Origin: an uncultured beta proteobacterium
GTDB taxonomy: Bacteria; Pseudomonadota; Gammaproteobacteria; Burkholderiales; SG8-41
NCBI GenBank assembly: GCA_903905655.1
Contig: CAIVHG010000040.1
Coordinates: 1-32,003, forward strand
Direction of reading: 5' to 3'
DNA length: 32,003 nt
Part shown: positions 15,602-22,888 of the stretch, piece after piece
Position numbering within the stretch: the stretch's first letter is position 1
How the letters are laid out: each line of letters starts with the position of its first letter
Translations under genes and position numbers: made by a program
Notes under the pieces: model-generated
Databases searched by the model: none
Told to the model about the DNA's origin: nothing
Seen by the model: the letters and a program-made list of their open reading frames with translations, nothing else

Positions 15602-18600
15602 ATGTCGATCCACGTCGCACTGAATCACTTAACGCATTACCACTATGACCGGTTGGTCGAGCTGGGCCCGCAGATCGTGCGCCTGCGCCCTGCCCCGCAC
15701 AGCCGCACCCGCATCCTGAGCTATTCGCTGAACGTCGCGCCGGCCGACCATTTCATCAACTGGCAACAGGATCCGCAGTCGAATTACCTGGCACGGCTGG
15801 TGTTTCCGGAGAAAACATGCGAACTGCGCGTCGAAGTCGATCTGGTCGCCGAGATGTCGGTGTTCAACCCCTTCGATTTTTTTCTGGAGCCGCACGCAGA
15901 GGACTATCCGTTCAGCTACACCACCGACGAGCGCTCGGAGCTGATGCCCTACCTGATCCGGCGCGCGCCCGGCCCCGCCTTTGAGCAATATCTTGCCGCG
16001 ATTCCAAGGGCCAAGGCGCGTACCATCGATTTTCTGGTCGCCGTCAATCGGCGTGTGCAGAAGGACATTTCCTATCTCATCCGCATGGAGCCCGGCGTGC
16101 AGACACCGGAGAAAACGCTGACGCGCGCCGAAGGCTCGTGCCGCGACAGCGCCTGGCTGCTGGTGCAACTGCTGCGCCACCTCGGGCTCGCTGCGCGCTT
16201 CGTATCCGGCTATCTGATCCAGCTCACAGCAGATGTGAAAGCGCTGGACGGCCCGTCCGGACCGAGCGCGGATTTCACCGACCTGCACGCCTGGTGCGAG
16301 GTCTATCTTCCCGGTGCGGGCTGGATCGGCCTCGACCCGACTTCAGGGCTGCTCGCCGGCGAGGGCCACATCCCGCTCGCGTGCTCGCCCGACCCCTCGT
16401 CGGCGGCGCCAATCACTGGCGCGGTAGACGAATGCGAAGTCGAGTTCTCACACGTCATGAAGGTCACGCGCATCTGGGAGGCGCCGCGCGTAACCAAACC
16501 CTATAGCGACCAGCAGTGGCAGGAGATCGATGCGCTGGGGCATCGCATCGACGCCGACCTGCTCAAGCACGATGTCAGGCTCACGCAGGGTGGCGAGCCA
16601 ACCTTTGTCTCGGTCGATGATCGGGACGGCGCAGAGTGGAACACCGATGCGATGGGCCCCGACAAACGCGGCCTTGCCGCGGAACTCCTTGCGCACCTGA
16701 AAGCGCATTATGCGCCGCACGGGCTGCTGCATTACGGACAGGGCAAGTGGTATCCCGGAGAACAATTGCCGCGCTGGTCGCTCAACGCGTACTGGCGCGC
16801 CGACGGCTTCGCTTTGTGGTCTGATCCTGCGCTCTACGCCGACGAAGCGCACGACTATGGCATCACCGAAGCGCAGGCACGCGAATTTCTGACCGGCGTC
16901 GCGCGCCACCTCGAACTTGATCCGCAGTTCGTGTTTGCGGCGTACGAAGACGTCTTTTACCACCTGTGGCGAGAGCGCCGCCTGCCGTCGAACGTCGATC
17001 CTTTCGATGCTCGCCTCGACGATCCGCTCGAGCGCGCGCGCCTGCGAAATATTTTCACGCAGGGGCTGGATGCGGTGGTCGGGCATGTGCTGCCGGTCTC
17101 ACGCGCACCTGAGACGGAGCACTGGCAGAGCGGGCGCTGGTTTCTGCGCGAAGACCGCTGCTACCTGACACCCGGCGATTCTCCTCTCGGTTACCGGCTG
17201 CCGCTCGATTCACAGCCGTGGGCTACGGAGAGCGATTACCCGTGGGTGCATCCGCAGGACCCAACCCAGACCTTCCCGCCGCTGCCGCCACATCCCGAGA
17301 TCCGTCCGCCGCTGCCGCATCCGGACGCTAGTGCGCATGCCGATTCTGATGCGCAACCCAACCTTAGCGCGGCTGCGGACACTCAGCCGCAGCCCTTTGA
17401 ATCTGCCGCCTGGATCACGCGCACCGCAATGTGCACACAGGTGCGCAACGGCTGCCTCTATGTTTTCATGCCTCCCGTTACCAAGCTCGAGGATTATCTG
17501 GCGCTGACGGCGGCGGTCGAAGCCACTGCCGCGGAAATGCATTTGCCGGTGGTGCTGGAAGGTTATGAGCCGCCGCGCGACCCGCGCCTCGTGCAGTTGC
17601 GCGTGACGCCCGATCCAGGCGTCATCGAAGTCAACATCCAGCCGGCGCGCGACTGGAGCGCGCTCACCGAGCAGACCGAATTCCTTTACGAGTCCGCTCA
17701 CCAGACGCGGCTCACCGCTGAGAAATTCATGCTGGACGGACGCCACACCGGCACCGGCGGCGGCAATCATTTCGTGCTCGGCGGCGCGACGCCTGCAGAC
17801 TCGCCATTCCTGCGCCGGCCGGACCTGCTGGCGAGCATGGTCGCCTACTGGCACAACCATCCGGCGCTCTCGTACCTGTACTCCGGGTTGTTCATCGGCC
17901 CCACCAGCCAGGCGCCGCGCCTGGACGAGGCGCGCAACGATGCAGTCTACGAAATCGAACTGGCGTTCCGCGAAATGCGCCGCTTGCGCGCTGAGGACCG
18001 ACTCGGCGCCACGCCGTGGCAGGTCGACCGCATGCTGCGCAATCTGCTGGTCGACGTCACCGGCAACACGCATCGCGCGGAATTCTGCATCGACAAGCTC
18101 TACTCGCCCGACAGCGCGACCGGCCGCCTCGGCCTGCTCGAACTGCGCGCCTTCGAGATGCCGCCGCATGCGCGCATGAGCCTCGCGCAGCAGTTGCTGC
18201 TGCGCGCGCTGGTGGCGCGCTTCTGGCAGCACCCCTATCAACCCGCGCGGCTCAAGCGCTGGGGCACCGAGCTGCACGATCGCTTCATGCTGCCGCATTT
18301 CGTATGGGACGACTTCGGCGACGTGATCGAGGAGCTGAACGATTTCGGCTATCCCCTGCAGGCAGCCTGGTACGCGCCGCACTTCGAGTTCCGCTTTCCG
18401 CGCTTGGGCGACTTCGCCGCCCACAACGTGGACATCGAACTGCGGCTGGCGCTGGAGCCATGGCATGTGCTCGGCGAGGAATCCGGGGGCGGCGGCACCG
18501 TGCGCTACGTCGATTCATCGGTCGAGCGGCTGCAGGTCAAGGCGCAGGGACTGATCGACGAGCGGCACGTGATCACCTGCAACGGACAAGCGCTGCCGCT

Positions 18601-18934
18601 GCAGCCTACCGGCCAGGTCGGCGAGTTTATCGGCGGCGTGCGCTACCGCGCGTGGGCGCCGCCCTCCGGCCTGCATCCCACGATCGGCACGCACGCGCCG
18701 CTCACTTTCGATCTGGTCGATACCTGGATGAACCGCTCGCGCGGAGGATTTCAATACCACGTCGCGCATCCCGGCGGCCGCAATTACGACACCTTTCCGG
18801 TCAATGCATACGAGGCGGAGGCGCGGCGGTTGGCGCGTTTCTTCCGCATCGGTCATACACCAGGCACTCTACAGGCGCGTTCGGTGCCGCGTGATACGGA
18901 CCATCCGTTCACATTAGATCTTCGACGCACCTAG
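15602..18934 (+). CDS. Transglutaminase-like protein with C-terminal DUF2126 domain
   Basis: The 1110-residue protein combines an N-terminal beta domain of transglutaminases (1-90) and a papain-like transglutaminase core (about 140-260) with a long DUF2126 region (about 300-1100). The catalytic triad is complete: Cys180 in GSCRDSAW, His229 in DLHAW and Asp245 in LDPTSG. A Pro/Asp-rich low-complexity linker with [15 protein letters not shown] lies near 555-600, splitting the DUF2126 region. No signal peptide is seen, so it is probably cytoplasmic. In this context it is more likely a peptidase or amide transferase acting on the product of the ATP-grasp enzyme than a protein cross-linker. Third gene of the first half-cluster. 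Confidence 0.9.
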   Translation: MSIHVALNHLTHYHYDRLVELGPQIVRLRPAPHSRTRILSYSLNVAPADHFINWQQDPQSNYLARLVFPEKTCELRVEVDLVAEMSVFNPFDFFLEPHAEDYPFSYTTDERSELMPYLIRRAPGPAFEQYLAAIPRAKARTIDFLVAVNRRVQKDISYLIRMEPGVQTPEKTLTRAEGSCRDSAWLLVQLLRHLGLAARFVSGYLIQLTADVKALDGPSGPSADFTDLHAWCEVYLPGAGWIGLDPTSGLLAGEGHIPLACSPDPSSAAPITGAVDECEVEFSHVMKVTRIWEAPRVTKPYSDQQWQEIDALGHRIDADLLKHDVRLTQGGEPTFVSVDDRDGAEWNTDAMGPDKRGLAAELLAHLKAHYAPHGLLHYGQGKWYPGEQLPRWSLNAYWRADGFALWSDPALYADEAHDYGITEAQAREFLTGVARHLELDPQFVFAAYEDVFYHLWRERRLPSNVDPFDARLDDPLERARLRNIFTQGLDAVVGHVLPVSRAPETEHWQSGRWFLREDRCYLTPGDSPLGYRLPLDSQPWATESDYPWVHPQDPTQTFPPLPPHPEIRPPLPHPDASAHADSDAQPNLSAAADTQPQPFESAAWITRTAMCTQVRNGCLYVFMPPVTKLEDYLALTAAVEATAAEMHLPVVLEGYEPPRDPRLVQLRVTPDPGVIEVNIQPARDWSALTEQTEFLYESAHQTRLTAEKFMLDGRHTGTGGGNHFVLGGATPADSPFLRRPDLLASMVAYWHNHPALSYLYSGLFIGPTSQAPRLDEARNDAVYEIELAFREMRRLRAEDRLGATPWQVDRMLRNLLVDVTGNTHRAEFCIDKLYSPDSATGRLGLLELRAFEMPPHARMSLAQQLLLRALVARFWQHPYQPARLKRWGTELHDRFMLPHFVWDDFGDVIEELNDFGYPLQAAWYAPHFEFRFPRLGDFAAHNVDIELRLALEPWHVLGEESGGGGTVRYVDSSVERLQVKAQGLIDERHVITCNGQALPLQPTGQVGEFIGGVRYRAWAPPSGLHPTIGTHAPLTFDLVDTWMNRSRGGFQYHVAHPGGRNYDTFPVNAYEAEARRLARFFRIGHTPGTLQARSVPRDTDHPFTLDLRRT

Positions 18935-19010
18935 TGCGCACCGCATGTGCGCAATTGCGCCCCCCTTGTACGGCGCTATGGAACCTCTGATTAACTTCCA
19001 CACGGTTGCG

Positions 19011-19111
19011 ACGGGGGCTTTGCGGGATGAGATGCGCGAAGCGAGGTGCAGCTAATGGTCGATTCCATTCGCAAGCCGAGCGACAAAGCAGATCGCCCGC
19101 AAAGCCCCCGT
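19011..19111. repeat. Fold-back arm 1 inside the MITE-like element
   Basis: A 16-bp perfect inverted repeat (ACGGGGGCTTTGCGGG at 19011-19026 and its complement at 19096-19111) encloses a shorter apical hairpin AATGG/CCATT (19054-19069). The sequence between shows partial complementarity, as in a decayed long hairpin. Confidence 0.7.
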
Positions 19112-19125
19112 CCAATATGGGTTGC

Positions 19126-19215
19126 GGCAAAATGCGGCGTCTGCTTCGCCGCGCTCCTCGGCATCGTAGACGTGCTACGACCTTCGTCGCGCGTCTCGCA
19201 TCCATCCGCATTTTG
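19126..19215. repeat. Fold-back arm 2 inside the MITE-like element
   Basis: A 12-bp perfect inverted repeat (GGCAAAATGCGG at 19126-19137 and its complement at 19204-19215) encloses an apical hairpin CGTAG/CTACG with a 5-base loop (19165-19179). It has the same nested layout as arm 1, so the element looks like two hairpins side by side between terminal repeats. Confidence 0.65.
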
Positions 19216-19293
19216 CCACAACGCAATCCGCGGGGAAGTTAATCAGAGGTTCCTGAGGCATAATAGCGGCCACTGGATAGTCACATAACCCAG

Positions 19294-21777
19294 ATGACCC
19301 CAACCCCCAAGCCGCACCTTAAGCCGGAAGAAATGCTTTCCAATTACCCGTTTGCCGAGGGGCGCTTCGACGAACTGTTCGAAGAGCCGTACCAGCCGCG
19401 TGCCCACTGGTCGCGGCTGTACTCCGAACTGACGCAGACCTCCTCCGAGGAAATACGCGAGCGGCTGGCAGCCGCCGAGCGACGCATCCGCGAAAGCGGC
19501 GTCACCTACAACGTATATGCCGATCCCAAAGGCCACGATCGCCAATGGGATCTCGATGTGCTGCCACTGATGATCGCGCCGGAGGAATGGCGCGAAATCG
19601 AGGCCGGCATCATACAGCGCGCCAACGTATTCAACCTCGCGCTCGGCGATCTCTACGGTGAGCAGTCGCTGTTGAAGAGCGGGCTCATCCCGCCTAACCT
19701 GATCCTGGGGCAGAGCGGTTACCTGCGTCCGGTGCACGGCATGAAACTGCCGGGCAACATACACCTGCACGTCTATGCCGCCGATCTTGCGCGCTCTCCC
19801 GACGGCCGCTGGTGGGTGATGGCAGACCGCACGCAGGCCCCGTCCGGCGCCGGCTATGCACTCGAAAACCGCCTGATCGTCTCACGCGCCTTTCCCGCAC
19901 TCTTTCGCGATCTGCACGTGCAGCATCTGGCGCACTTCTTCGCAACGCTGCGCGACTCGCTCATGCATTTTGCGCCCAGGGGCGACGGGCCTACGCTTAC
20001 CGTGCTGCTGACGCCGGGGCCGTACAACGAGACTTATTTCGAGCACACGCTGCTGGCACGCTACCTCGGCTTCCCGCTGGTCGAAGGCGGCGACCTGACA
20101 GTGCGCGACGGCTGCGTGTGGCTCAAGACCATCGGCGGACTAAAACGCGTGCACGCCATCCTGCGCCGTCAGGACGACACCTATTGTGATCCGCTCGAAC
20201 TGCGCGGCGATTCAGCGCTCGGCATCGCCGGGCTCGTCGACTGTGCGCGGCGCGGCACGGTGCTGATCGCCAATGCGCTCGGCTCGGGCGTGATCGAATC
20301 AGGGGCGCTGCTGGGCTTTCTGCCGCGCATCTCCGAACGCCTGACCGGCGAAGCGCTGCGCCTGCCGTCGATCGCCACCTGGTGGTGCGGCGAGCCTGCG
20401 GCACTGGAAGATGCACTGGAACAGGTCGAGCACCTGGTATTCAAGCCCGCTGATCCGGCGCAGGGATTCCAGGTGATCTTCGGTCAGGACCTTGATGCCG
20501 AGGGCCTTGCAGATCTCAGGAAAAAGCTGTCGGCTCATCCCGAGCGCTATGTGGCGCAGGAGCTGGTGCGGGTGTCTCAGGCGCCAGTGTTGGGCAGAGT
20601 GCACCATCAGCAGATCGCGGCGCGCGGGATCGGACTGCGCGTGTTTGCCGTTGCCTCCCCGATGGGTTACGTCGTGATGCCGGGCGGGCTGACGCGGGTG
20701 GCGAGCATGGAGAACGCGCGTGTCGTGTCCATGCAGCGCGGCGGCGGCTCCAAGGATACATGGGTGCTCTCGCCAGGGCCGGTGGACACTGCGTTCAGCC
20801 TCCTGCGCAGCACGGTCACAGCGGATGACCTGGTGCGCATGCGTGCCGGCATTCCCTCGCGGCTCGCGGAAAATCTGTACTGGTTCGGGCGCTACGAGGA
20901 GCGCTGCGAAGACGCTGCACGGCTGCTGCGTGTCGCGCTTAAACTAACGCTGGAAGAAGGCTACGCGGAGGACAATGCGCGGACACCGGTGCTCGCATTG
21001 ACGCGCGCCTTTCAGATCCTCGATGAGGACGCAGAGGATACTGACAGCGCATTGCTCGCCGCCGCCACGCTGCATTCGAATCCCTTCGGCTTGCCGACCA
21101 ACCTGCGCGCCCTCGAAAACGTCGCCTTCAACCTGCGCGACCGCATGTCGCTCGACAACTGGCGCGCGATCAACGCGCTGATCATGGATCCGGTCTTCGG
21201 GCGCGCAGTCACCTTGTCCGATACGCTCGCCTGGCTCGACCGCACCATCACCAGCATGATGACGCTGTCGGGCTTTGCGCTGGACGGCATGACGCGCGAC
21301 GACGGCTGGCACCTGCTATCCATCGGCCGGCGGCTCGAGCGTCTGGCGTTTCAATGCCTCGCATTGCGCATCGCGTTTAATCAGGGGCTGGGGTCCGGGC
21401 TGAGCTGGCTGCTCGAACTCGCCGATTCCACGGTCACCTATCGCGCGCGCTATCTCGCGCGCCCCGAATGGCTGCCGATGCTCGATCTGCTGGTGATGGA
21501 CTCCGCCAATCCGCGTTCGGTGATATTTCAGGCAAGCGGCATTCTTGGCTATGTGATCAAGCTCGAGCGCGTCTACGGCCCGTGCGGCAGCGAAATGTTT
21601 GCACCGGTGGTGCGCGCGCTGGAGGAACTCGATGCCGGCAAGCTGGATCCCGAGAATGCGGAACTGCGCGACACCATCGATCGGCTGCGCAGCGCCGCAT
21701 TCGAGATCAATGATCTCCTGACGCAACGCTTCTTCAACCACGTCCACGTCAGTACGCGGACGATGTTCGGGATCTAA
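19294..21777 (+). CDS. Fused circularly permuted ATP-grasp / alpha-E protein
   Basis: The 827-residue protein joins both functions that are separate genes upstream: an ATP-grasp part (about 1-500, with the closing RGGGSKDTW signature) and an alpha-E part that starts near 516 with SRLAENLYWFGRYEERCEDA. The ATP-grasp lysine is Lys384 in LVFKPADP. The glycine loop that follows reads QGFQVIFG, lacking the GGYG of the stand-alone paralogue, so ATP use may differ or be lost. The ATG at 19294 is used; a second ATG at 19336 has GGAAGAA just before it and is a good alternative. The stop is 7 bases before the next gene's ATG. Confidence 0.9.
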   Translation: MTPTPKPHLKPEEMLSNYPFAEGRFDELFEEPYQPRAHWSRLYSELTQTSSEEIRERLAAAERRIRESGVTYNVYADPKGHDRQWDLDVLPLMIAPEEWREIEAGIIQRANVFNLALGDLYGEQSLLKSGLIPPNLILGQSGYLRPVHGMKLPGNIHLHVYAADLARSPDGRWWVMADRTQAPSGAGYALENRLIVSRAFPALFRDLHVQHLAHFFATLRDSLMHFAPRGDGPTLTVLLTPGPYNETYFEHTLLARYLGFPLVEGGDLTVRDGCVWLKTIGGLKRVHAILRRQDDTYCDPLELRGDSALGIAGLVDCARRGTVLIANALGSGVIESGALLGFLPRISERLTGEALRLPSIATWWCGEPAALEDALEQVEHLVFKPADPAQGFQVIFGQDLDAEGLADLRKKLSAHPERYVAQELVRVSQAPVLGRVHHQQIAARGIGLRVFAVASPMGYVVMPGGLTRVASMENARVVSMQRGGGSKDTWVLSPGPVDTAFSLLRSTVTADDLVRMRAGIPSRLAENLYWFGRYEERCEDAARLLRVALKLTLEEGYAEDNARTPVLALTRAFQILDEDAEDTDSALLAAATLHSNPFGLPTNLRALENVAFNLRDRMSLDNWRAINALIMDPVFGRAVTLSDTLAWLDRTITSMMTLSGFALDGMTRDDGWHLLSIGRRLERLAFQCLALRIAFNQGLGSGLSWLLELADSTVTYRARYLARPEWLPMLDLLVMDSANPRSVIFQASGILGYVIKLERVYGPCGSEMFAPVVRALEELDAGKLDPENAELRDTIDRLRSAAFEINDLLTQRFFNHVHVSTRTMFGI

Positions 21778-21783
21778 GTTCGA

Positions 21784-22668
21784 ATGCCCACCAGCACCCG
21801 CTACCGCGTAGTGCACGAAACGCGCTACCTCTATTCAGGCACCGTGACCGGCTCGCGCCAGCTCGCCCATCTGAAACCGCGCGCCACGCCGTGGCAGGAG
21901 GTGCATGCGCATCGCATCGACATCAAGCCTGCCACGACTGAGCGCAGTGAAGATGAGGATTATTTCGGCAATGGCGTGCTGCACTTCGCCGTGAACAACC
22001 CGCACGACGAACTCCTGGTGCGCTCGGAATCGGAGGTCACGGTGAGCACATACGCAGATGCCACTACGGGCAATGTGCAGCCATGGGAGCACGCGCTGGC
22101 GGCGCACGATGCCATCGGCAAACCGCACGATCTGGATGTGGAGCAATATCGGATCGCTTCGCCGATGGTGCCGCTGCTGGACACGGCGGCAGCCTACGCC
22201 CGCACCAGCTTCGCGCCGGGCCGTGACTGGCGGGAAGCCATGCTGGATCTGACGCGCCGCATCTATGCAGATTTCACCTATGACTCTGAAGCCACGACCA
22301 TCACCACGCGCGTCGCAGAAGTGCTCGAACACCGCCGCGGCGTGTGCCAGGACTTCGCGCATCTGATGATCAGCTGCCTGCGCTCCATCGGGCTGCCGGC
22401 GCGCTACGTCAGCGGCTATGTGCTGAACCGCGTGCCCGCGGATCAACACAAGCTCGCCGGCTCCGATGCCTCGCACGCCTGGGTCGCCAGCCACTGTCCG
22501 GGTCGCGGCTGGATGGCGTTCGATCCAACCAATGGCAAGCTTGCCGACATCGAGTTCGTCACGCTGGGCTGGGGCCGCGAATTTTCAGATGTCACGCCGC
22601 TGCGCGGCGTGGTGCTCGGCGCCGCTACCCAAACGCTGACGGTCGCAGTGACCGTAGAGCCAATCTAG
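21784..22668 (+). CDS. Transglutaminase-like cysteine peptidase family protein
   Basis: The 294-residue protein has an N-terminal bacterial transglutaminase beta domain (RYRVVHETRYLYSG at 6-19) and a core with Cys188 in RGVCQDF, His231 in SHAW and Asp247 in FDPTNG, a complete catalytic triad. It lacks the DUF2126 extension of its larger paralogue. Proteins of this type normally pair with the ATP-grasp/alpha-E proteins seen just upstream. No export signal is visible. The last gene of the plus-strand cluster; a knot of inverted repeats follows. No Anbu-type proteasome-like peptidase, a frequent partner, lies in the window. Confidence 0.9.
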   Translation: MPTSTRYRVVHETRYLYSGTVTGSRQLAHLKPRATPWQEVHAHRIDIKPATTERSEDEDYFGNGVLHFAVNNPHDELLVRSESEVTVSTYADATTGNVQPWEHALAAHDAIGKPHDLDVEQYRIASPMVPLLDTAAAYARTSFAPGRDWREAMLDLTRRIYADFTYDSEATTITTRVAEVLEHRRGVCQDFAHLMISCLRSIGLPARYVSGYVLNRVPADQHKLAGSDASHAWVASHCPGRGWMAFDPTNGKLADIEFVTLGWGREFSDVTPLRGVVLGAATQTLTVAVTVEPI

Positions 22669-22734
22669 AATTACGAAACCGGCTGACAAGCTGGTTTCGC
22701 TCGACGTTCCCCTGGCGCGCGGACTCGTTGCCGA

Positions 22735-22843
22735 CAAAGGCGGCCGTTTGCGGGTAGCGCGCCTTTGCCCCCGCTCCCGCAAGCGGGCGCTTCGCGCTAA
22801 CGTGTCGCGGGGGCCCCTTGGGAGAGGGGATAGGGGTGAGGGT
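22735..22843. repeat. Cluster of GC-rich inverted repeats between convergent genes
   Basis: Several stems can form: CAAAGGCG/CGCCTTTG (22735-22742 and 22760-22767), CCCCCGC/GCGGGGG (22768-22774 and 22807-22813) and, nested, CCCGC-AA-GCGGG (22776-22787). The right part, GGGAGAGGGGATAGGGGTGAGGG, resembles the dispersed REP-like sequences common in proteobacterial intergenic DNA. It lies between the ends of the transglutaminase and ppc genes and could act as a bidirectional transcript end, though no T-run follows any stem. Confidence 0.45.
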
Positions 22844-22888
22844 CAGCAACGTGTAAGGCTCAATAACCTTTCTCATCACTACATATTG

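Larger units (their letters stand above)
18980..19251. mobile_element. 272-bp MITE-like element with 20-bp perfect terminal inverted repeats
   Basis: The ends are exact reverse complements over 20 bp: the left end begins GGAACCTCTGATTAAC at 18980-18999 and the right end is 19232-19251. Inside are two fold-back arms and no plausible gene, so the element would need a transposase in trans. Flanking bases CTAT and TGAG show no target duplication. Without it the gap between the DUF2126 gene and the ATP-grasp fusion would be about 87 bp, which suggests insertion into a once continuous operon. I do not recognise the parent IS family. Confidence 0.7.

Noticed and set aside
17210-18466. 418-residue minus-strand open frame
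   Set aside because: Antisense to the DUF2126 region of the transglutaminase gene; composition typical of a shadow frame.
18909-19288. Short open frames on both strands in the gap before the ATP-grasp fusion
   Set aside because: They lie in the fold-back element, follow its inverted repeats and show no protein features; treated as non-coding mobile DNA.
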